Below the pieces are notes generated by a model, which was not told where the DNA came from, searched no databases, and saw only the letters and a list, made by a program, of their open reading frames with translations. Below, in pieces: positions 28,446-36,910 of a DNA stretch of 64,000 bases (the first letter of the stretch is position 1; each line of letters opens with the position of its first letter). The position numbers and the translations under genes were made by a program. The stretch spans positions 100,291 through 164,290 of the forward strand of contig JAIBCC010000013.1 in assembly GCA_019694395.1 (NCBI GenBank). The letters run 5' to 3'. This stretch comes from Pyrinomonadaceae bacterium. Lineage in GTDB: Bacteria > Acidobacteriota > Blastocatellia > Pyrinomonadales > Pyrinomonadaceae.

Positions 28446-30983
28446 ATGAAAAATTTCTGGCTGATTCTGGTGTTAAGTTTTTTTATAGCTGAAAATGCAG
28501 CGGCTCAAAAAACTGAAATTTCATTGAATTCCGGTTGGAAATTCCGCGAAGTTAATAAAACGGAATGGCTTCTGGCGACTGTTCCGGGCTGTGTTCATAC
28601 CGATTTGATTGCCAACAAAAAAATCGAAGACCCGTTTTACCGCGATAACGAAAAAGATCTGCAATGGATCGGCAAAACCGATTGGGAATATCAGACGACA
28701 TTTAATGTTTCTGCCGAAATGTTGAAACGCCAAAATCTTGAAATCGTTTTCCAAGGACTCGACACTTACGCCAATGTTTTTCTCAATGATAAACCGATTT
28801 TAGATGCCGATAATATGTTTCGGACGTGGCGGGTTGATGTCAAAAAATTCTTGAAACAAGGCGAAAATATTTTGCGAATCAAGTTTCGCTCACCAATCAA
28901 CGAAATTTTGCCGTTGATGAAAAAGCTTGATTACGAATTGCCTGCTGTCAATGATCAGGGTGAAAAAACCTCGCCTTACACACGCAAAGCTCCGTATCAA
29001 TTCGGCTGGGATTGGGGACCAAGATTTGTGACTAGCGGCGTTTGGAAGCCGGTTAATTTGGAAGTTTGGGACGATGCACGAATTGAGGATTTACAGATAA
29101 AACAGAATAAAATTTCTAAAGAAAATGCTGATTTGAGTGCGATTGTTGAAGTCGTTTCGGCTAGTGAAAACGAGGCGTTGCTGGAAATTGTAAATGCAGG
29201 TTTTAAACAAAAAGTAGCTGCACAAACAGTCAAACTTAAAAAAGGGTTAAATAAAATTTCGCTTGATTTTGCCATTACCAATCCGAAACTTTGGTTTCCG
29301 GTCGGATTTGGCGAACAGCCGCTCTACACTTTCAAAGCGAAACTTACTCTAAATAAAAAAACTGTTGACGAGCGATTTAAGCGAACAGGTTTGCGAACGC
29401 TTGAACTTCGTCAAAAGCCCGATAAAGACGGCATTAGTTTTGAATTTGTGGTCAATGGAATTCCGATTTTTGCTCACGGCGCAAACTGGATTCCGGCGGA
29501 TATTTTCCCGACCCGAATTACTCCCGAAAAATACAAAAACCTGTTAGATTCGCTCAAAAATGCCAATATGAATATGCTCCGCGTTTGGGGTGGCGGCATT
29601 TACGAAGATGATTATTTTTACGATTGGGCGGACGAAAACGGGGTTTTGATCTGGCAGGATTTTATGTTTGCCTGCTCGATGTATCCAGGCGATAAAGCTT
29701 TTTTGGAAAATGTTCGCGCCGAAGCGATTGATAACGTCAAACGCTTGCGAAATCATCCGTCAATCGTCATTTGGGTTGGCAATAACGAAATCGAATCTGC
29801 TTGGACGCATTGGGGTTGGAAAGAACATTTGCCTAATTTTATTTGGGACGATTATTTGAAACTTTTCACCCGACTGTTGCCCGAAGTTTTGGATGAATAC
29901 GATCCATCGCGTCCGTATTGGCAAAGTTCACCCAGTTCAAATTTTCAAGCTGATTCAGATTCGCAACGCATCGGCGATGTTCATTATTGGGAAGTTTGGC
30001 ACGCCGAAAAACCTTATAAAGAATACGAAAAACAGTTTCCGCGTTTTATGAGCGAATACGGTTTTCAGTCGTTTCCCGAACTCGAAACCGTCAAAACTTA
30101 CACCACCGAAGAAGACCGTAAATCAATCGAAACGCCGATTATGCTCGCGCATCAACGCCATCCGCGCGGCAATCAACTCGTTCGGCAATATCTGCTCCGC
30201 GAATACAACGAACCGATAGATTTCGAGTCGTTTTTGTATGTCAGTCAGGTTTTGCAGGCGGAAGGAATCAAAATCGGCGCGGAACATTTTCGGCGCATAA
30301 TGCCGAGAAATATGGGTTCGCTCTATTGGCAGGCAAACGATTGTTGGCAGGTCGCTTCGTGGTCGGGAATGGATTATTTCGGACGCTGGAAGGCTCTGAT
30401 GTATTACACCAAACGCTTTTATGCTCCGATGTTAATTTCTCCATTTGTTGAAGATAACGGCAATTTAAACGTCTTTGTTGTTTCCGATTCGCCTGAAGCA
30501 AAACAGGCGCAGATGGTTTTGAGTTTGGTTGATTTGAACGGCAAAATTTTGAGTTCAAAGCAGACGGATTTATTGGTTGAACCAATCAAAGGAAAATCGT
30601 ATTTTTCGCAAAAAGTGGGCGAATTTTTGAATGGTGCGGACGAGAAAAATGTATTCCTGTTGGCTGAATTGAAGGTTGGCGGAAAAACGGTTTCGCAGAA
30701 CGAATATTTCTTCAAACCGTTCAAAGAATTGAGCGTTTCAAAACCTTCGATAAAAACGGAAATTTCAGCGACTGCAAACGGTTTCAAGATCGTTTTATCA
30801 ACTGACAAATTGGCAAAATCAGTTTATTTATCGGGATTTACAAAGGGGTTTTTTACGGATAATTATTTCAATTTGATTCCAAACCGAAACATTGAAATTG
30901 AGTTTCAAACAACCGAAAAAATGAGCGTGGACGAATTTCGGAATAGGTTGAAAGTGCGTTCATTGATTGAAGCATTTAATTAG
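28446..30983 (+). CDS. GH2 beta-mannosidase
   Basis: This 845-residue secreted enzyme (signal peptide to about residue 20) has the architecture of GH2 beta-mannosidases. The jelly-roll domain opens with LNSGWKFREV and VPGCVHTDL, followed by the beta-mannosidase landmark YQFGWDWGPRF near 184-194. The barrel begins near 340 with GANWIPADIFP. The acid/base is Glu about 448 in VGNNEIE and the nucleophile Glu about 537 in MSEYGFQSFP, both typical of mannosidases rather than galactosidases. It removes terminal beta-mannose from mannan fragments or from N-glycan cores, which would match the GH20 and GH38 genes in the window. It is 39 bases from GH16 and 14 from the next GH3 gene. Confidence 0.9.
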   Translation: MKNFWLILVLSFFIAENAAAQKTEISLNSGWKFREVNKTEWLLATVPGCVHTDLIANKKIEDPFYRDNEKDLQWIGKTDWEYQTTFNVSAEMLKRQNLEIVFQGLDTYANVFLNDKPILDADNMFRTWRVDVKKFLKQGENILRIKFRSPINEILPLMKKLDYELPAVNDQGEKTSPYTRKAPYQFGWDWGPRFVTSGVWKPVNLEVWDDARIEDLQIKQNKISKENADLSAIVEVVSASENEALLEIVNAGFKQKVAAQTVKLKKGLNKISLDFAITNPKLWFPVGFGEQPLYTFKAKLTLNKKTVDERFKRTGLRTLELRQKPDKDGISFEFVVNGIPIFAHGANWIPADIFPTRITPEKYKNLLDSLKNANMNMLRVWGGGIYEDDYFYDWADENGVLIWQDFMFACSMYPGDKAFLENVRAEAIDNVKRLRNHPSIVIWVGNNEIESAWTHWGWKEHLPNFIWDDYLKLFTRLLPEVLDEYDPSRPYWQSSPSSNFQADSDSQRIGDVHYWEVWHAEKPYKEYEKQFPRFMSEYGFQSFPELETVKTYTTEEDRKSIETPIMLAHQRHPRGNQLVRQYLLREYNEPIDFESFLYVSQVLQAEGIKIGAEHFRRIMPRNMGSLYWQANDCWQVASWSGMDYFGRWKALMYYTKRFYAPMLISPFVEDNGNLNVFVVSDSPEAKQAQMVLSLVDLNGKILSSKQTDLLVEPIKGKSYFSQKVGEFLNGADEKNVFLLAELKVGGKTVSQNEYFFKPFKELSVSKPSIKTEISATANGFKIVLSTDKLAKSVYLSGFTKGFFTDNYFNLIPNRNIEIEFQTTEKMSVDEFRNRLKVRSLIEAFN

Positions 30984-30997
30984 AATTTAGAAAAACT

Positions 30998-33385
30998 ATG
31001 AAAAAAATTTACGAATTTACAAAACAGATTTTTGTTCTAAACTTAACAATTTTGTTGTTCTTCAACACTTTGATTTTGCCGGTTTCCGCAAACGAAGTTT
31101 TACCTTACCAAAACCCACAACTTTCGATAGACGAACGGGTTAAGGATTTATTGGCGCGAATGACTCTGGAAGAAAAAGTCGCACAAATGATGTGTGTTTG
31201 GATGCAAAAACCGAATGACAACACGGGAATTCCGAAAGAACAATTACCTTTTGGCGGAAAATTTTCGCTCGAACTTGCTAGAAAAAATTTTCCCAACGGA
31301 ATCGGACAATTTGCCCGACAACGTGAATTATTAAACCCGAAAGAATCCGCCGAATATGCCAACGCAGTGCAAAAATGGCTCAAAGAAAGCACCCGTTTGG
31401 GCATCCCGGCGATGATTCACGACGAAATTTTGCACGGAAATATGTCGAGTGGTTCAACCGTTTTTCCCACGCCGTTGTCGTTGTCTTCGAGTTGGGACAC
31501 TGATTTGATTTCGCGTGTTTTTACTGTGGCGGCGCGGCAAACCCGTTATCGCGGGACGCATCAGGTTCTCGGACCGAATATGGATTTAGCCCGCGAAGCT
31601 CGTTGGGGACGCACCGAAGAAACCTACGGGGAAGACCCGTATTTGACCTCGCGGATGGTCGTTACGCTCGTCAAAGCGATTCAAGGAAACGCGACCTACG
31701 ACAATCCGAAAATTGACGACACGCACGTTATTGCGACAGGCAAACACTTTGCGGGACACGGACAACCCGAAAACGGCACAAACATCGGACCTGTTAATTT
31801 ATCCGAAAGACTTTTGCGCGAAACGCATTTTGTTCCGTTTGAAGCTGCGGTCAAAGAGGCGAGTTTGTTCAGCATAATGCCCGCTTATCACGAAATTGAC
31901 GGCGTTCCCGTTCACGCAAACCGTTGGATGCTCGATACGCTTTTGCGAAAAGAATGGGGGTTCAAAGGCGCGGTTGTTTCGGATTATTATGCGATTAAAG
32001 AACTTAAAGACCGCCATAAAGTTGCTGCGGATTATGCGGATGCTTCACGTCAGGCTCTCGAAGCGGGCTTGGATGTTGAATTGCCTGATCCCGAAGCGAA
32101 TAAAAATCTAATTGATTTGGTCAAATCGGGCAAAGTTTCCGAAAAACTAATTGACCAAGCCGTTTCGCGGATTCTTTATCAAAAATTCCAACTTGGTCTG
32201 TTTGAAAATCCTTATGTTGATGCCGAAAAAGCTGCGAAAACTACTGATTCGGCAGAAGATAGAGCATTAGCAGCGGAATCTGCCAGACGCGCTATCGTCC
32301 TTTTGAAAAATGAAAAAAATACACTGCCGCTGGATAAATCGAAACTAAAATCCATTGCCGTGATTGGTCCAAATGCTGATAAAGCGCACCTTGGCGGCTA
32401 CACCGATCCGCGTCCGCCGCGCACCGTCAGCATCTTGGAAGGTGTTAAAAATAAAGTTGGCAACGCGGTCAAAGTCAATTATGCCGAAGGCGTTAAAATT
32501 ACCAAAGAAGGCGGAAATTGGTTTGGCGATACGGCAACTTTAAACGATCCCGCCAGCGACCAAAAATTGATTGATGAAGCCGTAAAAACAGCCAAAATGT
32601 CGGATTCAGTTATCCTCGTAATTGGTGGAAACGAAGACACTAACAAAGAAGGCTGGGCAGAAAATCATCTCGGCGACCGCGATTCTTTGGAACTTGTCGG
32701 ACGGCAAAACGAACTCGTGAAAGCCGTTTTAGCGACAGGCAAACCCACCGTAGTTTTTCTGATAAATTCGGGACCGCTGGCGATAAATTATGTGGCAGAA
32801 AATGTTCCGGCGATTCTGGAAGGCTTTTACCTTGGCGAAGAAACCGGCACAGCCGCCGCTGATGTTTTGTTCGGCGATTACAATCCGGGCGGAAAATTGA
32901 CCGTTTCATTTCCGCATTCAGTTGGGCAATTACCGATTTATTACAACCGCAAACCATCTGCCCGACGCGGTTACAGATTTTCGACCACTGATCCGCTTTT
33001 CCCGTTTGGATTTGGTTTGAGCTACACAACTTTCAAATATTCAAACTTGAAAATTGCTAAACCCAAAATTGGCACAAACGAAGAAACAACGGTTACGGTT
33101 GACATCACCAACACGGGCAAAGTTCGTGGCGATGAAGTCGCGCAAATGTATATCCGTGATGAAGTTAGCTCGGTAACCCGCCCGATTAAAGAACTGAAAG
33201 ATTTTGCCAGAGTTTCAATCGAACCCGGACAAACAAAAACGGTCACGTTCAAAATTACGCCCGCCAAATTGCAGTTCTACAACCGCGAAATGAAGCGAGT
33301 GGTCGAACCCGGCACGTTTCAAATTATGGTCGGTGGAAACTCAATTGATTTGTTGAAAGAAACTTTAGAAGTAATTTCAAACTGA
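30998..33385 (+). CDS. GH3 beta-glycosidase (third copy)
   Basis: The 795-residue secreted GH3 enzyme has a hydrophobic N-terminus to about residue 32, then MTLEEKVAQMMC near 55, IHDEILHG near 140, the RTEETYGEDPYL segment near 205, KHFAGHGQPENG near 249 and the nucleophile Asp about 329 in VVSDYYA. The second domain carries AIVLLKNEKNTLPL, and a fibronectin-III-like domain ends the chain. The EILHG and GHG variants and the YY after the nucleophile differ from the other two GH3 enzymes and resemble beta-xylosidase/beta-glucosidase subgroups (inference), so the three copies probably have different specificities. It is the last gene of the long glycan operon. Confidence 0.87.
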   Translation: MKKIYEFTKQIFVLNLTILLFFNTLILPVSANEVLPYQNPQLSIDERVKDLLARMTLEEKVAQMMCVWMQKPNDNTGIPKEQLPFGGKFSLELARKNFPNGIGQFARQRELLNPKESAEYANAVQKWLKESTRLGIPAMIHDEILHGNMSSGSTVFPTPLSLSSSWDTDLISRVFTVAARQTRYRGTHQVLGPNMDLAREARWGRTEETYGEDPYLTSRMVVTLVKAIQGNATYDNPKIDDTHVIATGKHFAGHGQPENGTNIGPVNLSERLLRETHFVPFEAAVKEASLFSIMPAYHEIDGVPVHANRWMLDTLLRKEWGFKGAVVSDYYAIKELKDRHKVAADYADASRQALEAGLDVELPDPEANKNLIDLVKSGKVSEKLIDQAVSRILYQKFQLGLFENPYVDAEKAAKTTDSAEDRALAAESARRAIVLLKNEKNTLPLDKSKLKSIAVIGPNADKAHLGGYTDPRPPRTVSILEGVKNKVGNAVKVNYAEGVKITKEGGNWFGDTATLNDPASDQKLIDEAVKTAKMSDSVILVIGGNEDTNKEGWAENHLGDRDSLELVGRQNELVKAVLATGKPTVVFLINSGPLAINYVAENVPAILEGFYLGEETGTAAADVLFGDYNPGGKLTVSFPHSVGQLPIYYNRKPSARRGYRFSTTDPLFPFGFGLSYTTFKYSNLKIAKPKIGTNEETTVTVDITNTGKVRGDEVAQMYIRDEVSSVTRPIKELKDFARVSIEPGQTKTVTFKITPAKLQFYNREMKRVVEPGTFQIMVGGNSIDLLKETLEVISN

Positions 33386-33387
33386 AT

Positions 33388-33429
33388 TTACCTTTACTTT
33401 TGGGAATTCCCAATGATTGATAAGGGTAA
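33388..33429 (+). terminator. Stem-loop after the glycan operon
   Basis: A nine-base outer stem with one G-T pair (TTACCTTTA at 33388-33396 and TAAGGGTAA at 33421-33429) encloses the perfect 14-bp palindrome TTGGGAATTCCCAA (33400-33413). It starts two bases after the GH3 stop codon. There is no clear T-run, so it may be a 3'-end stabiliser or an operator rather than an intrinsic terminator. Confidence 0.4.
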
Positions 33430-33509
33430 GTTATAAAAATAGTAAGGTGAAAAGAAAGAATTATTATTTTATTTTTTGATTGGCATTAATTATGATGTTA
33501 TTTGTTGTG

Positions 33510-33526
33510 TGAAAAATAATTTTTCA
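33510..33526. promoter_or_regulatory. Perfect palindrome upstream of the first ROK regulator
   Basis: TGAAAAATAATTTTTCA has perfect eight-base arms around a single central base. It lies about 30 bases upstream of the -35 box for the ROK gene. An additional pair, GTGTGAA (33507-33513) and TTCACAC (33584-33590), flanks the promoter. These are plausible autoregulatory operator sites for a ROK repressor; nothing proves binding. Confidence 0.35.
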
Positions 33527-33556
33527 AAAAAAATTGCAGAGTAAAACGATTTACTA

Positions 33557-33584
33557 TTGACTATTATGTAATTATTGTTAGTAT
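33557..33584 (+). promoter_or_regulatory. Sigma-70-like promoter for the first ROK regulator
   Basis: TTGACT (33557-33562) and TAGTAT (33579-33584) are separated by 16 bases. The expected transcript would start about 14 bases before the ATG at 33605, and no Shine-Dalgarno sequence is visible in that short A-rich leader. Confidence 0.45.
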
Positions 33585-33604
33585 TCACACCATAAAAAAA
33601 TAAA

Positions 33605-34801
33605 ATGGCAAAGAGAATCAATTTAAAATTAGTTAATGTAGCCCGTTCCGATACCGTTCGAAGTATAAATCGGCAAATTATCCTGAACTACATTCGTGAA
33701 GAGGGACCAATCTCACGGGCAGACATTGCAAAAATGACTGATCTCCAACGCTCAACCGTTTCACTTATTGTCGAAGAGTTAATTGATACAGGTCTTATCA
33801 ATGAAGTTTACGGCGAATCCTCCGGCGGCAGACCACCCCAATTATTATCACTAAAAACTACTCACGCAGTTGCTATAGGTGTTGAGTTGGGGAAAAAGAC
33901 AACCAGTATTGCAACTGCAGATTTAAGTGGAAGAATCCTGGAAAAAGAACAATTTTTGACTGAAATTGACATAGACAAAACCTTAAATCGAGTCATTGAA
34001 ATTATAAAACATTTTGTGCAAAAAAATAACGGTTCAATCGAAGGAATCGGTGTCAGTGTTCCCGGGATGGTTGAGTCCTGGGATAGCGACGTTTTGATAA
34101 TTCCTCACTTAAATTGGCATCATCCCGGAATTGCTCAGAAAATCCGGGAGGCTATAGGATTACCCGTAAAAATTGAGAATGATGCAAATGCAGCGGCGTT
34201 AGCTGAACTCTGGCTGGGTCGCCCTAAAGTTAAAAATGCCAGAGATTTTATTTTGGTTTATATTACCAAGGGTATAGGAACCGGAATTGTTTTTGACGGA
34301 GAAATTTACCGTGGTAAAAACGGGGTTGCCGGCGAATTCGGGCATATGACCATCGGTGATAATGCTCCGATTGCCTGTGCAGCGGGAAGTTACAGATGTT
34401 GGGAGGCTTTCGCTTCAGAACGTGCGGCAGTAGCTCGATATAATGCCCTTACAAATAAAACTAACGGAACTGAGTCAACCAATTTTTCCGAAATTATTTC
34501 TTTGGCAATAAGTGGGGACGAAAAAGCACAAATTGCACTTAAGGAAACAGCAAAATATATTGGAATAGGAATTTCCAACCTTATTCAGGGGCTTTCTCCC
34601 GAAATGACCTTAGTGGGTGGCAAAATTGTTCAGGTTTGGGATTTAGTTAAAGATGAAATTATTAATTCAGCAGTCAACAGCATTTGTCAGGGCTATCCTT
34701 CGGTCAATATTATTCCATCAACTTTGGGGTTATCCCCAACCTTAAAAGGAGCTTTCAGTTTAATTTTGGCAAATAAATTTTCTTTAGTCCGAAACGCATA
34801 A
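33605..34801 (+). CDS. ROK-family transcriptional regulator with altered zinc motif
   Basis: The 398-residue protein has an N-terminal winged helix (SRADIAKMTDLQRSTVSLIV, residues 37-56, followed by the GRPP wing near 75) and a C-terminal ROK sugar-kinase-like domain. The ENDANAAA segment near 191 carries the Asp used for catalysis in ROK kinases, and GEFGHM near 243 is conserved. The zinc-binding consensus CxCGxxGCxE is degenerate here: it reads CAAGSYRCWE (258-267), so the second Cys is Ala and the second Gly is Arg. ROK repressors normally bind a sugar or sugar phosphate and release DNA. It follows the glycan operon, precedes the cytochrome block, and is divergent to neither. A good terminator follows it. 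Confidence 0.85.
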   Translation: MAKRINLKLVNVARSDTVRSINRQIILNYIREEGPISRADIAKMTDLQRSTVSLIVEELIDTGLINEVYGESSGGRPPQLLSLKTTHAVAIGVELGKKTTSIATADLSGRILEKEQFLTEIDIDKTLNRVIEIIKHFVQKNNGSIEGIGVSVPGMVESWDSDVLIIPHLNWHHPGIAQKIREAIGLPVKIENDANAAALAELWLGRPKVKNARDFILVYITKGIGTGIVFDGEIYRGKNGVAGEFGHMTIGDNAPIACAAGSYRCWEAFASERAAVARYNALTNKTNGTESTNFSEIISLAISGDEKAQIALKETAKYIGIGISNLIQGLSPEMTLVGGKIVQVWDLVKDEIINSAVNSICQGYPSVNIIPSTLGLSPTLKGAFSLILANKFSLVRNA

Positions 34802-34841
34802 ATTTACCAAACAGAAACACAAATTATTTAACTGAACTTAC

Positions 34842-34870
34842 ATCGCTTCTGATTCGAGGCGATTTTTTTT
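34842..34870 (+). terminator. Intrinsic terminator after the first ROK gene
   Basis: ATCGCTTC (34842-34849) pairs with GAGGCGAT (34856-34863) in an eight-base stem with one T-G pair and a six-base loop, and a run of eight T begins at its last base. It separates the ROK gene from the cytochrome block. Confidence 0.8.
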
Positions 34871-35106
34871 ATTCCCAAATAAATTTTCTTGAAAAAGATT
34901 GCATTTTTTCAAGCACAGTTAAAGTTTGGATCAATTGGCTTAAAATTTGTATTTAATAAATAGCTAAAATATTTCCAAAATTTCTAGGTTGAACTGTGGA
35001 AAAATCCCCATCAATTTGTAAAATTCCCCAACAGGCAATTTGTTTTTTGGAAGTCAAAATTTTTGTTAAAAATGTTTAAACCAAACTAAATAAGTAATTT
35101 AACTTA

Positions 35107-35134
35107 TTGAAAAAATGAAAGTTAGGTATATTAA
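35107..35134 (+). promoter_or_regulatory. Possible promoter of the cytochrome block
   Basis: TTGAAA (35107-35112) and TATTAA (35129-35134) are 16 bases apart. The start point would fall near 35141, inside the CTTTGgaatCAAAG inverted repeat, giving a leader of about 85 bases for the gene at 35226. Confidence 0.35.
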
Positions 35135-35136
35135 TT

Positions 35137-35188
35137 CTTTGGAATCAAAGTTGCAATCCTGAGTCCAAAAGCAAAGATTGAATCTTTG
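35137..35188. promoter_or_regulatory. Two inverted repeats sharing CTTTG/CAAAG arms
   Basis: The first repeat is CTTTG-gaat-CAAAG (35137-35150) with an extra base after the first arm. The second is CAAAGAT-tga-ATCTTTG (35172-35188), with perfect seven-base arms. Both sit at or just after the predicted transcription start, where a repressor would act; the second could also form an mRNA hairpin. Confidence 0.35.
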
Positions 35189-35225
35189 TTCCACCCCCGA
35201 AAATTAAATAATCTGAGGACAAAAT

Positions 35226-35786
35226 ATGAAAGTCAGGATAATTATTATTTGTGTCTTTATGCTCAGTTGTTTGTTTTTTGGATTTAGATCAAATTTTCCA
35301 AAGATAAATGCACAAAAAAATGAAATCGAATTCCCCGAAATAATTGTAATGGGTCAACAGGCAATGCTTGGCAGAATAACATTCAATCATGCCAAACACG
35401 CCATACAGGGTCCCGGTGGTTTAAGTCCAATTGCTTGTGTTTATTGCCATCACGTTGAACAGCCATTGAGCGAAGCCGCCAAGAATCCACTTCATAAAAC
35501 TGTTTTTCCGGCTGACCGGATCATTACCCTTACGGCTGAAACATTTAAGGATATTAATACCCCAAAAGTAATCGGTTGCCGAAATTGTCATATTAGAAAG
35601 GATGCAACCCCAACAGTTCTAAAAGAAATACCGCAAATTTCTGAGGGAGATAAAATTACCGTTCTAACCAACCATAATGCTTTTCACCGAAGATGTGCCG
35701 GTTGTCACGATCAGGTCTTAAAAGATAATCCAGCATCAAATGCGCCAAAATCTACCCAATGCACAAGTTGCCATAAGAAGTCTTAA
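35226..35786 (+). CDS. Tetrahaem cytochrome c3-like protein
   Basis: This 186-residue exported protein has four CxxCH haem-attachment sites: CVYCH, CRNCH, CAGCH and CTSCH. Between the signal sequence (MKVRIIIICVFMLSCLFFG) and the first haem lies FNHAKH, and the first site is followed by another His (CVYCHH). Both are hallmarks of class III cytochrome c3, where those histidines are distal ligands. It should be a low-potential periplasmic electron carrier. It opens the cytochrome block and probably passes electrons from the inner membrane toward the outer-membrane conduit (inference). No menaquinol oxidase gene such as cymA or nrfH is visible beside it. Confidence 0.85.
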   Translation: MKVRIIIICVFMLSCLFFGFRSNFPKINAQKNEIEFPEIIVMGQQAMLGRITFNHAKHAIQGPGGLSPIACVYCHHVEQPLSEAAKNPLHKTVFPADRIITLTAETFKDINTPKVIGCRNCHIRKDATPTVLKEIPQISEGDKITVLTNHNAFHRRCAGCHDQVLKDNPASNAPKSTQCTSCHKKS

Positions 35787-36033
35787 ACAATAAGTCTGAG
35801 CAAAGTAAAATACCAAAACCCAATGTTGAATCAAGAGTTGGACAACCAAAAGAAGCAGTTGGATTATTTGAGGTTCTTGAATCCAGCTAAATTTCGAAGA
35901 AATGATTTCAAAACAATAATTATTAACTCAACCAAAAAACCAATTTAGGTTTAAGGGCTTTTATTGAATCTATTTCACAATTTTGAAATTAAATCTTTGA
36001 TTTCCTGTTTCGTTTTTTGAAAGTAAATAAAAT

Positions 36034-36900
36034 ATGCTGCCCCCCAAAAAAATTTTAGTAATTTTATCATTATCAGTTTTTGTCGGAGTTTTGATCTGGT
36101 TATTCACAAACCCTTCAAAAGCTTCGACTCCGATAAATTCTTCAATTGCTAAACACAAAAAAATTGGGAAAACAGATTGCCAGGACTGTCATATTGCTGT
36201 TATTAAACAAAAAAATATGCATCCCGTTGCTGAAGATTGTTCGGGATGTCACACATATACGGAATCAAATGAAGCAGCCGAAGTAAAATTAGTAAATTCG
36301 ATCCCGGGTTTATGTTTTACCTGTCACACAGACAAACAGGAAGATTTTGAAAAGAAAAAATTCAAACACGTCGCAGCAGAATCGGATTGCACAGTTTGCC
36401 ACAGCCCGCATTCATCTGATGAACCGGCAATTTTGAAGGATAAAACCAACCAATTGTGCTTTATGTGTCATTCCGATAAACAGGATGAAATTGAGCATAA
36501 ATCCTTTGCTCACGCTCCGATTAAAGATGTCGGATGCTCAACCTGTCACAATCCGCATGCCGCTGATTATTCTCCTTTACTGAAACTGAAAGTCAATGAA
36601 CTTTGTTTGTCCTGTCATGGTTTAAGTGCAGGAAATAAACCAAATCAGGCATTTTTAACCGTCAACAATCATAGTCAAATTCCTGAAAAATATTCAGATA
36701 AAGCAAAAAAAATATTTCTTGACGGTGATGGTTTAGGTCATCCGTATTTCAAACATCCGGTGGGTGGCGTTCCTGACCCGTCCCAACCTGGTGCGATGAT
36801 TACCTGTTTGAGCTGTCATAATCCGCACGCCGGAAAAACCGTTCAAATGTATAAGGGTGACCTTGGGAAACAGGCACTTTGTGATAAATGCCATAAATAA
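36034..36900 (+). CDS. Nonahaem periplasmic cytochrome with doubled CxxCH modules
   Basis: The 288-residue protein has an N-terminal hydrophobic segment (ILVILSLSVFVGVLIWLF, residues 7-24) that may stay as a membrane anchor, then nine CxxCH sites: CQDCH, CSGCH, CFTCH, CTVCH, CFMCH, CSTCH, CLSCH twice, and CDKCH. Two tandem modules of about 50 residues are clear at about 94-146 and 142-195; each has LCFxCH-DKQ-(D/E)xxE followed by a Cxx-CH-xPH haem. This is the doubled-CxxCH pattern. It probably hands electrons across the periplasm. The NHL gene follows after ten bases, so the two are co-transcribed. A 247-base gap separates it from the cytochrome c3-like gene; nothing definite was seen in that gap. 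Confidence 0.87.
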   Translation: MLPPKKILVILSLSVFVGVLIWLFTNPSKASTPINSSIAKHKKIGKTDCQDCHIAVIKQKNMHPVAEDCSGCHTYTESNEAAEVKLVNSIPGLCFTCHTDKQEDFEKKKFKHVAAESDCTVCHSPHSSDEPAILKDKTNQLCFMCHSDKQDEIEHKSFAHAPIKDVGCSTCHNPHAADYSPLLKLKVNELCLSCHGLSAGNKPNQAFLTVNNHSQIPEKYSDKAKKIFLDGDGLGHPYFKHPVGGVPDPSQPGAMITCLSCHNPHAGKTVQMYKGDLGKQALCDKCHK

Positions 36901-36910
36901 AGAGTTAATT

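Larger units (their letters stand above)
34802..35225. other. Gene-free AT-rich interval between ROK gene and cytochrome block
   Basis: This 424-base interval contains no convincing reading frame. It holds the ROK terminator (34842-34870), a long AT-rich stretch, a possible promoter (35107-35134) and two small inverted repeats (35137-35150 and 35172-35188) ahead of the first cytochrome gene. No riboswitch fold was recognised. Confidence 0.6.

Noticed and set aside
34374..34801. First ROK protein as an active sugar kinase
   Set aside because: It has an N-terminal winged helix and a damaged zinc site; the retained ENDANA segment alone does not show kinase activity.
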